NCBI GenBank assembly: GCA_013396995.1
Contig: VWZP01008288.1
Coordinates: 861,784-925,783, forward strand
Length of the DNA: 64,000 nucleotides
Direction of reading: 5' to 3'
Origin: Dicaeum eximium
Taxonomy: Eukaryota > Chordata > Aves > Passeriformes > Dicaeidae
The notes beneath the pieces are model-generated. The model ran no database searches and was not told the origin of the DNA. It worked only from the letters and a program-made list of their open reading frames with translations. The position numbers were made by a program, and so were the translations under genes. This document shows, one piece after another, positions 24,901-37,849 of this stretch (its first letter is position 1; each line of letters starts with the position of its first letter).

Positions 24901-27190
24901 TAACTTCCCAGCAATCTAGGAATTTTTGGTCATAAAGCTTGGGTCAAACCCTTTCTCTCCTCCACCCACAGAGAGCTCACATCACAGGAAGCATCAGACA
25001 GCCCTCTCCCCAGGGCACCCTGCTCAGGCTCAGTCCTTCTGACATGGACCCAGCAGATCAAAGGTCAGAGCAAACATCAAATCTCTACCAGTTACTCCTA
25101 AGCAAATATTCACAGCAGTCATTGTCACCTATTTTGGTTCTGTAATATGAATGCAGCAAGGCCAGCTAAAATGAGGACCTTCCTTTAAAAAGTTAAAAAG
25201 AAAAAACAGGAACAAAATAATTTTAAATTCAATAATGAAAACTGTTTTTCTCCTCTAAATGAAATTTTTAGTGCAGCTATATAGTTAAGTGAAAAGAAAC
25301 AACCCCTGGACTCTCTAAGCATTTTTGTAAGGGTGGTCAGATATTTTGAAAAATTAATTCAGGTTATTTTGTCACTCTCTTTTTTTTCCTACTTTAACAA
25401 GTCTGAGGGAAACTCTCATACTAGTGATTACACCAATTGCAGTGAGCTGTGCAAGAGACATTTATTCTAGTCACAGGCTGAGCTATTATTTTCTAGAAAA
25501 TTTTACACATTAAAATATGAGGTTGCTTAAGTTCCAGGATAACCTAAGTTACTGCTGCTGTTCATTTGAATTATTGCCAGCTTTTGAGCAAAGAACCCAT
25601 AAACCAAAGTCCAGACTGAGGAAGAAACTCATATACAGGCCATGGCCATTTTGCTGTGGAGCTGATGCAACTTAGGGACCAAGATATTTCCTGAGAGGAT
25701 CGGAACAAATTTCCATCAGAGAGTATCCAATGGTGTTGAGGTGTCTCAGATCCAGAGCCAGATGAAGGTTTTGCTGCTGGAGCCTATGTCTAGCATGAGC
25801 ATTAATTCCTGAAGAGCTCAAATAGTTCCTTTGAACTTATTGATCAGGTGTCACCAGAGAGCATGATGTAGATCTCAAAGGCTTGTGTTGTAGCTCAAAT
25901 TCATTCTGGCATTCTTGGCAAAGTGTGCAATTATTGATATTTATCTGTACTTAATAAAATAAATTACATAATTTTCAGAAAATCACTGCAATTTGTAAAA
26001 GTATATTCATTAGTATAGTCCAAATTTGAATGACAGACCACATCTGAAAACCTGATACTTCCCAGCTAATTAGAATGTTTCTTCAAACATCATCTAAAGG
26101 TTTTATGTGAGGGAAGAGGATTATTACATCCCAGCAGGGAAGATGTAATGGACCTGCCAAGACACTCACAGAGAATCTCTATATATTAAATACTGTATGT
26201 ATGCTTGGTCTGTGCTTTTTACCAGAGATAATCAGGAAGAAGGTGGTGAGGTGAATAAGAATAAGGTTCCCAGAGGGCCAGGAAGGAGCAAGGAGAGAGG
26301 ACCCCTGGCAGTAAGTGCAAAATGCAAATTGCTACTAGAAAACACAGTCTAAGCAAAGAAAGGGAAAATTAGATACCCATGTCTGATGTGAGAAGAAGGA
26401 AGATACCTTAGGGGCTTCCATTCAGCATAACAGAAACACAGAAAGGGTAGTAACACAACTCAGAGGTGTACAGAAGGACAGGTACCCAAGCAGAGGAGCC
26501 TAAGAGGAGAGGATGGAAAGCAAAATAAAAAATTGGAACAGGAAGATGGAAACTGAAGACCAGAAAAAAACCCCCAAAACCCCAGCAGTGTATGAATCAC
26601 AGGAGAGAAGGGAGAAAGTAGAAATAATGGAGACAAATGGCCAATCAGTAGCAGCAGAATCATGAATCACCAGAATTGTAAACCACTGCGGTACCAAATC
26701 TGTCAGGTATTGCACAATGAGTGGGCATCTCAATAAAAGTACTGGCAGGAGATCAGTTTGCCAAAGGAGCCAGGTTCATCTTTTGCATGACTCCAGTGAA
26801 CTTGTTAGATTTGTGCTTGGGTTGAAATGGGCCCCAGGAGATCAGTTGCTCAGGAGACTTCAGATCAATAAGCAAAAGGGTGGATAATTGATATGGCAGT
26901 TAATAAATGAGGATTTTATGGTAATAACAATGATCTCTAGGTAATTAAATCATATGTATGGCAGCAAATCAACAGCAGCAGATGACTGCAGCAATCACAA
27001 TGGATTATCTTAGAATGAAATATAAGAAAATTATATTCCTTTCAAATTCTATTAGCCACAAAAAATTAAAATTACCCCAGATAGAAAATGGACACAGATG
27101 TTTAAAACAAATTAAATGGCAAAGTAATTAAAAGCAAGTGGATGTAGCAGTAGTCAGGTTATCAAAAGTGACAGACAGGACAAATGGTCT
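18990..27190. other. unique non-coding DNA
   Basis: Over 8 kb without recognisable genes. It contains T runs near 21174-21190 and 21770-21782 and an A/C-rich run near 23069-23120 (A tracts separated by CCC). The segment 24040-24300 is somewhat GC-richer and gives small open frames on both strands, but no family is recognised. Confidence 0.5.
23069..23120. repeat. A-rich simple sequence with CCC interruptions
   Basis: Poly-A tracts are broken by CCC and CAAC words (GGAAAAAAAACCC, then a 15-base A run, then ACCCAACAAACC). It has low complexity. It could be a decayed A-tail, but no retroposed body is visible upstream. Confidence 0.75.
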
Positions 27191-27199
27191 AATATGAAA

Positions 27200-27600
27200 T
27201 TTGAATGGTTCACAAGAAAGGAGAAGTCAGACTGGCAAGGGATGAGGGTCAGCCCATCACAGCAGACACATCCCAGCCCCTACAGGCTCCTCTGCCAAGA
27301 GCTGTGGCAAACATAACTTTGTTACCACGGCCACCACCTGTGTTGGGTGCCAGAGGTGCTCAGGTGAGTGTGCAGAGTGGGTCTGGGGACTGCCTGGCAG
27401 GGGTGTGCAGTATTTGGCACAGGAGGATTGCCAGGGCAGGTGATGGGGCTGGGCAGAGTCTGAGGTCATTTTGCAGCTCTCTCTGCAATGCTGCCATCCA
27501 GCCTGGGTGCTGGGTGACAAACAGGGCCACCACTGGCAAACTAAAATTATTTCTGGAAGTCTGGGAAAAGTGCTGGTCTCCTCCCCTTTTCACTGAATAA
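27200..27600. other. GC-richer islet without recognisable gene
   Basis: Local GC rises, and a 131-codon plus-strand frame (27205-27600) overlaps minus-strand frames of 77-87 codons. The plus frame ends just before an AATAAA (about 27596-27601). Its product is proline/alanine-rich at first and then mixed, with no recognisable domain. The frame could be chance in a stop-poor patch or part of a non-coding transcript. I cannot support a protein. Confidence 0.35.
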
Positions 27601-27609
27601 AGCTGGTGT

Positions 27610-30600
27610 TAGGGCAGCTTTAACAAGTTTTTCCCAGTTAATGTTTTTACTAAGAAAATTTTCTGAGATCCTTGTTCTCTGCTCTCTCAGATCAGTGAAC
27701 AGTGAACACATATGGATGAACTCTTATGTAAATCATGTGTGTCCCCAGTGCAGTTCCATGGTACCACTTTTCAGGCTCTAAGGGCAGTGGATGCTCAAAC
27801 ATTAACCCAGCATCACTGTGTTCACCACTAAATCATATCCTCTAGTGACACCTCCACTTCATTAAAATGTATAGGCTTAAGGAACAAGTTGAGAGGATTT
27901 TTCCCCATTGTTAAGAATTTCATACCCACAGCAATAAAAGTGTGCCATTTCTGTCTCCCTGTAAATGTGCCAAGTCACCAACTTACTGACAAGTGTGACA
28001 GACACTTTCACTGCTCTAGTTAGTACCATTCCTATGTGAGATGGAAAGCCATTCCTAACTCTCATCTTCATCCCAGTGATTGCAGGATATTAAAAGGCTG
28101 TCAGCAGCACATGCCAGTGCTAAAATACCTGAGGGTAAAGACACTAATGAGATTTGGAAGTTTAAATTTACTTTTGCCTCATTCAGAGCAGAGCTTTGCT
28201 GAAAGTTTTACTATCTCTTCAACCAGGACAGTATCCTCCCCATATATGCTAGTGTGGGTATCAAAATTATATTTTTATCGTTCTCAGAGAAATTCAAATC
28301 ACGAAGGGACTGGGTAACAGAGGTAGAGCTATTCCTCTTCTTCTGACTGATATGTGAACTGAATTGTAACAGATTCATAACATGAAATAAATGATTTAAA
28401 ACTACCTGCAATGTTTTATACTGAATTAAATAGTCATATCAATACTTTTTGAGATGACAGAGAGAGCAGGGTCGAGGCTTGGGCGGGACAAGGAGGGTGG
28501 AGGAGAGAAAAACACATAAATATATACTGTTGGTTTGATCCAATGAGTTTTTTGAAGTAGCAAGCAAACTGAAACATTTCTTTGCATTTTCCTCTGTGTT
28601 TTTCATCCACAACACACCTTTAAATTGATAACCATATGGATACAATGCATAGTAATATTTTTAATCAAGTGAAGGGCCTGGAATTTTTTAATTAAAATCA
28701 GGAATGTCTGTAATGCTGAACATTTTTCCAAGGAAAATCTTTTTTTGAAGAAAAATTTTTGATTCAAATTTTTTATTTCTTCTAGTACTTCCCAATGAAC
28801 ACTTTTGTATTTCTTTCAGCTTTTTTCATCATCTGAACCCAGGAATAATCTCCGACCAGCTGAGGAACCACAGACCGTCTCAGTGGCAGGTTGCAGTGAT
28901 TTCTGCATTCAGTGTGCTCCTACTGGAGCCTGCCTCTGCTTTTGTGTTTGCCATGCATGTCCTCTGCTCCCAGCCATGGCATTTTTGGCTGCAGACAGTC
29001 AAATATTGTGAGCCACATACCTCCAGAGATTCACACTGGGATTAAAAAGCATGAGAAGAGTGCAGTAACATGGTGGATGCCAAGCAGTGGGGTCCAATTG
29101 CCCTAGAGCCCTGTCTCTGAGAGCTGGGTGACATATCCTGGTTTAGGGAGCCTAGACACAGGCTGTGAGTAATAGAACATACTCATAAAGATAATTTTCT
29201 AAAGAGTTTTCTCCACAGCCCCTGTATTTGAGTCTTTTCCTGCTAACCATTCATGCAATCCGTTCCTACCATGGACAGGTCTCATGATGCTCTCATTCCT
29301 TCACTGGCTGCTCCCCAGGAAACTTTCCCCACACTTTAACTGGGCACTGCCCATGTGCAGAGTCACTTTGATGGAAGGCAATACACAAGCAGCAGTACCT
29401 GGAAGAAATAAAGGCAAATAAACTTCTCAGAGCAGCAATGAAGGAACCTTTTACTAAAATCTGAAGAAAGCTTCAGCAAAGACATATCAAAGGATGGGTC
29501 TGTCCTTGCCGTAATGGCACACTCTATTTCACAAAGACAGCAAAGAAACAGAGCTGACAAGCTAAATATCTCTCTGATATCTTTAGGAGCTCCAAGGCTG
29601 ATGGCACATTTTGATTTCAGATCCCTAGAACGCATGTGGACTTGCTGCCAATTGATTTTGGAATGATAAAGGGAGAAGAATAATGCAGTTTATGTGCTTG
29701 CAATTAATTGAATATCAGACCTGCTAGGACAAAAATCAGAAGCATTAGTGTAGGACACTCTAATATGTTAATTCTAAGAGTCAAACAAAAAAAAACTATT
29801 TTTGAAACTTTTAACCTTCAGGTGTGGCCTTCAAACTTTCCCAGTGGTAGCTGGACATTGCTCCCATTGAAGTGAGTAGAAATAATCTTCTTGTATAACG
29901 CAGTTCTGAAAAATTGCAGCCCCAGAGCTGCTTTTGTAATAAATACAAGCAAATTTAAAGTAATTTTTAAAAATGGATCCCTTTTAATTTAATAGGAAAT
30001 GATGATCCATTTGGAAACAACCTAAAGAACCTCCACTAGATAAACAACTCTACAGGGCTTCCTTTAAAATTTCATAAGCAAGACTGTCACAGCTTTTATT
30101 TAATTAAATCCTACCATACTCTTTTACACTGCCATAAAGCACTACAAGAATCTCCAGACTCCAGCTGAGAATAATTTAATTTCCTCAGATAAATGCTGCC
30201 TTTTCCAGATTTCCTTTGAAAGTTTAAGAAACACAGACACCATTAATGCATAAAGAAGGCTATCAACAGTCTTAGAAAGGGATTCACACAAGTCTAGTGC
30301 TAGGTCGTAAGGGTCTCCAAGTCATACAGCTTTTCCTTCCTTATGCAACAGACACCCTGCAGCAACTTATATTAATGGGAAAGAAGGATTAAAATCTTAT
30401 TTTTTTTCTTTGCTGTGAAATCCATTTTTGTATGGATTGAATTTACAAGTATTTGAATATTGCATAATGAAGAATCCTCATAGTTTCAACTCCACTTTTT
30501 CAATTAGTGTTCTGTTGGTAGGACTGATGGGTACAACAAAGAAAGGAATAAAACCAATTATTAATAAATGGGCTCTCATTATTTGGTCTACTGGAATCCA

Positions 30601-31330
30601 TTTGGCTGATTATTTTTAAAATGCCAAATTCAATTTTTTCATGTGAAGTGATTAAAGGACAATTTCACAAACTCAACATCAGAAGAAAAATAAAAAAAAT
30701 ACTAAACTAGGAACATCCAGATTTGTATTACACTTTTATCTGGTGGATTCAGCCAAGTTCAAGTTCATAGTGTATGCTGTTCTAAAGCAAGAAAACCAGC
30801 TCAGGCTCCTCTGGTCTTAGTAGAAAAGATGGTTGAAGACAGGTCTCGCAAATCAAGTGCAGAAATTTGACCAAGTGTGTCAATCACAGCAGATTGCCAT
30901 TGTTGTGCCAAATACATCACAGGATTTGTGGGTTTGGATTCAAGTGTCTTCCCAGACTACTCGGTTTCCATTTTTGCTTTATTGAGCCTCTTTGGTGTTG
31001 AGACTTCTTCCCCCTGCCGCTTCCTCTGCTCTTCAGTCTCAAATGATGTCCTTGTTTTTTTTTTTCTCATGTGTTTTCCTGCTTCTACCTCCTACTCTGT
31101 TACAGCCTTTAACACCTGTCTTTCAAGGATGGGTGGCTTTGACACGTCAGTGAAACAGAAGGTTTCTCTTTGGATGCCATTTTTAAGCATGAATCTTTAG
31201 CTCAAATATAACAACTTCCTAAAGTATAAATGCATTAATAGCAAGTTGCTCAACAGAAACCTGAAGACATGAATGCAGCAGCTGACAGACATAAAGGGTT
31301 TAAAACCAACTCCCAATAAGTTCCAGTAAG
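27610..31330. other. mostly unique non-coding DNA
   Basis: No gene family or interspersed repeat is recognised. A possible short exon at 28820-28889 is listed separately. The open frame 30877-31200 (107 codons, plus) is serine/phenylalanine-rich with no recognised motif. Confidence 0.5.
28820..28889 (+). other. candidate 70-bp exon, unsupported by homology
   Basis: It is preceded by a good acceptor (TTGTATTTCTTTCAG, AG at 28818-28819) and followed by GGCAG then GTTGCA (GT at 28890-28891). The frame in phase with the acceptor is open: LFSSSEPRNNLRPAEEPQTV then SVAG, ending with one spare base. The donor is mediocre (no A at +3, +4 or G at +5). I do not recognise the peptide, and the coincidence of one AG and one GT is cheap, so this is only a candidate. 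Confidence 0.15.
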
Positions 31331-31334
31331 CTGT

Positions 31335-31393
<59 letters not shown>
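31335..31393. repeat. CA dinucleotide microsatellite
   Basis: About 29 CA/AC units with a single CG interruption near 31358. It is likely to be polymorphic. The cysteine-valine frames on the minus strand across it are artefacts. Confidence 0.95.
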
Positions 31394-31395
<2 letters not shown>

Positions 31396-31431
31396 AATAG
31401 CAGTAATAATAACAATAACAACAACAACAAA
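31393..31431. repeat. AAT/AAC trinucleotide tract adjoining the CA repeat
   Basis: The CA array passes without a gap into AATAATAGCAGTAATAATAAC and then ACAACAACAAC units. It forms a compound microsatellite with the preceding array. Confidence 0.85.
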
Positions 31432-34400
31432 AGCAGCTTGGCTGAACATACAATTTTCTCATTTAGGATTTAGAGCTCAGGCACTGAATTAATGATGCAG
31501 ATGTAAAAAGAGAAATCTCAGAGGAAGGATCTTGATAGGACTTATAACCATGCTTACAGGTTGTGTATTCATGAAACATCAGGGGATTTAAATGTTTGTG
31601 AAAATATTTGTGAGGCTGAGACCTTATTATGAAAGTCCATGATTACCAAGATATTTATAGATATTAAAATTCAGAGTTTAGTAATTTGATATACTACTTC
31701 TTTTTGTAATAAACAATTATGATTGGTTTTGCAAAGCTACTTAAGTCTTAATGTGACTTTAAATCCTTGGGAAAACATCAAAATACCACACACTATTCCT
31801 TGTTGAATTCAAGCTGGTTCTAAATCTCCAGTCTGCTGGTGGGACTGTTCCAGGAGGAAATTGAAGACCATCTCTCTTTTATAAAAAAAATAAGCTCAAA
31901 ATGCTCCACTTTCAGAGAATCACTGTAGAAAACTCCCTTACTGATTAACCATTGGCATTATTAGATCCTACTATATGAAAGCTTGTAAGTACAGACTGGT
32001 TTTCCATGGGATTTCAATATACGCCAGAAGCTGATTGTATGGTTATGTCATTTCTTATATAAGGAAGTATTTTTGTGTAAGAATTTATAAAAGGACAAAA
32101 GAAATGCAGATGAAACTTTCTTAGTGATGGTTTTCTTATTTTGTCAATAGCATAAATATGTCCTAATTGGACTGGTGATTAGCAGCCCAGTGCTACAAAA
32201 GTGTAATGTGAGCAAATCAGTTTTACTGCTCGAAGGGGCATGCCCATCTATCTGTAGATAATTTACATAATTTTTGTATGAAATGTGGTCGCCAAACCAG
32301 TGGAAATGTTAAGTACCTGTTTGGTATTTGCAGAAGCCAAGTGTGGGCTATCAGTGGTAGTTGACATTATGCAGCAGTGCCATCCATATTGCTGTGTTTA
32401 ATGCCACCCTCTAGATGTGTCTGGACCTACCCACATTAGCAGCAATTATCTTTGCACACTTGTCACCAGTGGGGAAGATCTCAGAAAACTGAAAGGGGAA
32501 AAAGAAGGTGCCTATCCTCTTTCAAAGCAAACTCAAAAGCTAAAAAAACCACCAGAACAAGTAAAAAAAAGCTATTTTGAAGCATCTGCAATGTAATAAA
32601 GTGGGAAAAAATAGTTACTGTGAGTTTTTGAAGTGGAATTGATGCACAAGAAGACACAGTCATTTTGGCTTTCCTGTTTGGAAGCTGAGAAGGCATAGGT
32701 GACACACCTGAACTTAGTAAGGCTTTTGACATAACCTGCATGACAGTCCTGGAAATTAATTGATCAGATATTATCTAGAAGCAACACATGTGTTAACGTG
32801 TAGTTGAACTATTCTGCTTATTGAATAGGAAGCTATGTGCCTCTGTCAAAATGCCAGGACATTTCCCTTGGGATTCCTCAACTGATGCATTCTGTTTTGC
32901 CATGTTCTTTTCTTAGTCTGAGTAATATTTTCATATGACATCAGACTATACTGGGGGAAGAAATATAATGTTCCTTTTGGAGAATTGAGTCTGAATTTAA
33001 AACTGTCTTTATAAACTAAACATATTTTTTTTCAAATCAACAACCTGAAAAGACAAAATGCTTCATGTGGGAAATAGAAACATGTAGAAATACCCAACAG
33101 GGAAATATGGCATGGCAGCACTACTTCACTAAAGACCATGGTTGTGCTATTGAAGTTTCAAAGGGGAATAATTAAGGAATACAAAACTGTCACAGAAGAA
33201 ACCAGATCTTGTTCTTGTGTATATTAATGGTCAGTGTCATATGGAAGATAGAAGAAGGCATTATTTTATGTTACAGCTTAAGGTATAGTCTGATATCTAG
33301 TTCTGAATATTATACTTCAGGCAAGAGGCAGCTGAATTGAAGATACTCTAGGAGAGAGACACAGGCACTACATAAGGTTTCATAATTTCACAGAAAAACA
33401 GAAGGAGCTGGATTAGTTTACTTTAGTTTGGTTTAGTTTAAAAAGGAGAAGGATCAAAGCAGGCTATCAGGTAAGTCATCAATCATCAGACATAAAAAAA
33501 GAGTTTAGGTTTTTTTTTAGTTTTTTCATTTTGTGTACTAGATAAAGTCCTAATTTCCAGTAGAGACATCTGTTCTGTCTCTTCTGGAGGGCAAGGAAAG
33601 GGCTGCACCAAAAGAGGAATTGTGGGATCGCCTGAACTGGCTATTTTCTTGAGTTTAAACCACTGATCAGGAACAGCACATATTTACTTAATTTTTCATG
33701 AGAGGGATGGACTAGCTGACCTTTCACAGTTCATTACAATTATGGTTTACAATTAAATATTTCAAATTTAAAAATTTTAACCCTGACTCATTTATTTTTC
33801 CCCAACTCCTCTTTAGTCTTATTTCCCAGTGAAATGAGGTTCATGAGGCCATGCTCCCTGTTTGACCATCTACCTGTCTTTGATGACATCTGTTCTCAAT
33901 GACTCCTTGAATTCAGTTGGCCACTTCAAAATAACTTGGAAAGCGGAGAAGAAATCAGTACCTGGACAGAAGGCAGAGATGAGAGCCAGGCAGAACTCAG
34001 CTGCTGCTTGCTTCACAGGGCAATAACATGGCTGACCAGTTTTTGTGTTTGCCACTCAACCAGTTACCATGCCTGTGGTCCCTGGACAGCCCTAGCATGG
34101 CCCTCTTGGCCTGGTGATGGCATCACAGAGGACAGGGAGATGGGAAAGAGCAAAAGGAGCTGAGCCACTGTAGGCTGAAGGATGAAACTGCAGCAGGTCA
34201 TGTCCAAGCAGCCAAGTTTTAGGGTTTCACGCCATTCTTCCCACCCAAAACCCACAAAGTTTTCTGAAATTTTTCACAAAATTACAGCCCAAGAGGCTGG
34301 TGTCGGGCTCCCTGCCTGCTGGAGAGGCAGTGCTCAGGGCAATGAAGATGGAAAGGCTGAACCACTGCAGTTCACAAAGTGGTAAAGATTTCCATTCTCT

Positions 34401-35879
34401 GTCCCCCTTTAGCAAATAGCTAGTTCAGCTGGCAAGAAATGCATTTGTGATTGCAAAGTAGGATCTTTACAGAAAATTGCTAATTCTTTTTTCTCAGAAT
34501 TCAAACATATTGGCAGAGCTGGATTCCTGATTTTGTGACAATTATGAGAATATTGAATCTTTGCTACTGGAGACCACACAGCTAAACTGAACAATAGAAT
34601 GGTACAGGGAAACGACTGCATGCATAGAAACAGGCCAATTATTATAGCAGAAAATTGTTTAGAGAAGCACTGTCTCAGCAGCTTAAACAATCACTTGGGA
34701 ACAAGAAGCTTTGCTCTATGTGAGATGTAATTCTTCTCAGTCCAAAATGCCACAGACATTGATTCAAAAAGCAATTACAGCTGGAATCAACAGTTTGCTT
34801 GAATTTAGGGGCAGAAAATTATAGCATAAGCCAAATCAGTTATTGTGATTCTACTCCTAAACACAAGGAAGAAAAAGGAAAGGTAAATAATTGTGACAGA
34901 AAAAAACCCAAAACCAGCATTTAACTATATTCTTGAGACTGTTGGAATTGCATAACCAGAAAAGTCTGGGTTTGGGAAGTATGCATATCCAGTTTATTGA
35001 GAAAACCCATAGAAAAAGCTGAAAAATATTAAAATCCTTTCAGAAAGCCTTGAAAAACTAGTCACTGACTTGAAACCTAGCAAAATCAATTCTGAAATAG
35101 AGACTAATAAGGGACACAGAGTGCCAATAGTAATAAAGTATAAGGGAAATACAGGAAAGGTAGGAAGTATTTTGTAAACAGAGAGAAAGTGATAAAAAAT
35201 TACAAAATAATTTAATATAGGAGACACAGATAGCCTGAGGAGAGTAGGTGAATCCCAGGAAGCAGTTGAGAATAACAGATGCATAGGGAGGATGAGGGCA
35301 TAGAAAAAAGGAAAATAAATTATTTTAAGCACAAATTTTTACCTCACATTATGTGGAGAAATGTCTTCAACTAACTCATTTTCTTAGGAATGACATCAAA
35401 GTCTTATTACAGTTTGAGGCATCAGATGAAAAGATGCCAAAACAAACCCAATCTAGAAAAGAACGTGTCACCACATCTTATTCTATTTGAATAATCCCTA
35501 TTATTTTATTTGAATTAAATTAATATATGTCATTTGTATTTGGGTCTTCACAGAAACTAGTATAATCTGTGAAATTTTACGAACTAAAATCTTTGTATTC
35601 CTTCCTATATTTTGTAAAAAATTCATTTACTGTTTTACTTGCTCTAAGTACAGTGAAATATGTTGCCAGGGTTCCTCAGAAAAAAAATAATTTCTTCAAA
35701 ACTTTGAAGAAAAAGTGGCACTGTGTGAAATTTTATTGTTTACATCTTCAAGGGTTTGCCTACATAATTGTTGGGGAAAATGTTTTTAATAGAAATACAA
35801 AGTTTTTAACATACTATTTAAGTCCACCTCTTAATACCCCTTAATAATCTTGTATTCTGCCAAACATCAGCTTCTAATG
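31432..35879. other. unique non-coding DNA
   Basis: AT-rich sequence with no recognised gene or repeat family. A modestly GC-richer part at 33950-34390 gives small open frames on both strands (61-75 codons) with no recognisable domain. A TTTAGTTTGG-type local repetition occurs near 33415-33440. Confidence 0.5.
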
Positions 35880-35957
35880 TAAAAAAAAAAAAAAACAAAC
35901 ACCAAAAACAAACAAAAAACCAACAAACAAACAAAACAAAAAAACCCCACCCACCAC
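35880..35957. repeat. A/C low-complexity tract
   Basis: A 16-base A run is followed by CAAACACC, AAACAAAC and CCAACAAAC-type units and closes with CCCCACCCACCAC. The phenylalanine/tryptophan-rich minus-strand frame over it (35818-36027) is an artefact. Confidence 0.85.
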
Positions 35958-37429
35958 AATTAAACATATGTACTGCATTTGCTATTTTCTTATTAATACA
36001 AAATATCTGAAACATATTTAAACACATAATATAATTCTGTAAACATAGAAAGTTACATGGGTATTTAACATGACTACATGACTGTCAGCTCACAGAACTC
36101 CTTCAGAACCAAACTAAATTAATGGAAGTACTCTAATTGATCTTAATTCACTTTGAAATATGTCTTACTAGTAGGTGTTAAATATATATTCCTTTTTAAA
36201 TGTCCATTTCCATGATAGGGCTAAAAGCTTGATTCTGCATTTCCTGATTGAGGATTCCTATGCATAGACTTGAGTACTGAACATGCTGGGGCTGGGATAC
36301 TCTGGAGGAAATTTAGCCACACAAAGTTGCTATCGAAGACAGTATGAGTATAAAAACATGAAAGAACAAATAAAACACAAACAAGCAGATTAAAGGCTAG
36401 AGAGCAGATTGCCCAACAAAGTATCAATATATTTTAAAGTGTACAATCCCCAGCAGCCTTGTTTTCAGAAATTAAGAAAGACATCAGTGTTCTCAAAATT
36501 TTTTTTTGTGATATCCTGTGTGCTTGAGACTAGACCTCTTTACTAGCTGTTATTTCTATGATTCTTAAGGAATTCCACCAATGTAGTTATATTACCATAA
36601 TTCTGACAGCTTTCCTTTACCAGAGGCCCTCCATGAAGGATTTTCTACATCAGAAAATATATATGAGTTGTATTACATAAAACAGATTTCTGTACTAAAT
36701 CTCTAATAAAAAGTACTAAATCACTGTACTAAGCTGATGTTTCTAACTGGAAGGTAGAAATAGCACCAAAATTAGATTTAGCAGAAAACAGTAAGATGAC
36801 AGTAAGAAAATGCTTCACATGACAGCAGAACTATCAATTTCTTAAGAAACACTTGGATCTTTATAGATAGATCTTTAGATCACCATGCATCGAAGTGTTC
36901 TTTCAGTTTTGTATTTTGTAAAAATGCATTATCACAGTGAAATGAAAATATTTGTTTTCTTACCAACCCAAATACTTGAAGAAAATTGTTTTAGACAAAA
37001 TTAAACATGCTTTGAAACTCAAAAGTAGAAGTCTCAGTTTAAGAATTTTATTTACAGTATGAATAGAAATCTAGGCAAATTTAGTCTTAAAATATGAAAT
37101 GAAAAATTATTATACTTTTAAAATCTGGGAACTAATAGTTCCATTCTAGTTCATACAAACCTTTCTTTATTTACATCTCTTTGACTTAAAATACACTTCC
37201 AGATGAGCAAACCTTTGAAATAAAAAAAAATCACCAAGAATTCCCATTGTGGTAATGAAAACTTTTACATAGACAAGCTTTTAAGTTTTAAGTATTCATG
37301 AAGCTCTTCTAGGGCTTCCAGATAATGAATAAGGGTTGACATATTTGGATATTTTCTCAACTCAGTGACTTTTTTCCCGCTCAAAAGTCACTATTTATTT
37401 TAAAACAACTGAAGTATAATTTCACTGAA
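35958..37429. other. unique AT-rich non-coding DNA
   Basis: Long AT-rich sequence with no open frame above about 70 codons and no recognisable repeat. Parts of it (36900-37420) merge without a border into the motif-rich segment that follows. Confidence 0.5.
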
Positions 37430-37640
37430 CAAACCTCATGCAAATATTTGCATGCAATGTTTTCAAACAAATCATGTGTAATGCCTATAATTAAATTCAA
37501 TGCAGAGTAAATTGGAGCTAAAAATCAATAAGTGACTCTGAAATCTCATCACTTATTGATTCATGAGTCATTTATCTCTTTCTGCAATCCACATCAAAAG
37601 CAATTATCAGTTAATGAAATCACACAGATGCAAATCAGAA
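37430..37640. promoter_or_regulatory. candidate enhancer-like motif cluster
   Basis: About 210 bases hold an 18-bp perfect palindrome CATGCAAATATTTGCATG (37437-37454), which is two inverted POU octamers (ATGCAAAT). A third octamer lies at 37628-37635. A 13-bp perfect inverted repeat (37523-37535 with 37549-37561) and an AP-1-type TGAGTCA (37564-37570) lie between. Homeodomain-like words (CTATAATTAAA, CAATTATCAGTTAATG) fill the rest. Such dense, repeat-free, AT-rich arrays are typical of vertebrate developmental enhancers in gene deserts. That role is inference, because conservation cannot be tested here. Confidence 0.35.
37523..37561. repeat. 13-bp perfect inverted repeat (hairpin)
   Basis: AATCAATAAGTGA at 37523-37535 is the exact reverse complement of TCACTTATTGATT at 37549-37561, with a 13-base loop between. 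It could be a paired binding site for a dimeric factor or a small cruciform. The stem is too short for a typical microRNA precursor and does not extend outward. Confidence 0.9.
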
Positions 37641-37767
37641 ATAGGAAAAATTATTAACTGTGCCCCAAATCTCCACAAATTAACTTAGTCAGAAAAATTG
37701 TGATCTTGTTGTGACTAGCTCTGGTTAGGAACTGTTTGATTAGATATTTGGTGATTTTTTCCTGTTT

Positions 37768-37800
37768 AAAAAAAAAAAAAACAAAACCAAAAAACAACAA
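37768..37800. repeat. A-rich run
   Basis: A 14-base poly-A tract followed by CAAAACC and AACAACAACC units. It is low-complexity sequence directly before a GC-richer patch. Confidence 0.8.
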
Positions 37801-37849
37801 CCAAAGCTTCCTGCCTCCACCCAATCAGTGCTTTTCTGGGCAATGTAGA

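Noticed and set aside
31197..31462. Cys-Val repeat frames on the minus strand
   Set aside because: Produced by the CA microsatellite and the AAC/AAT tract.
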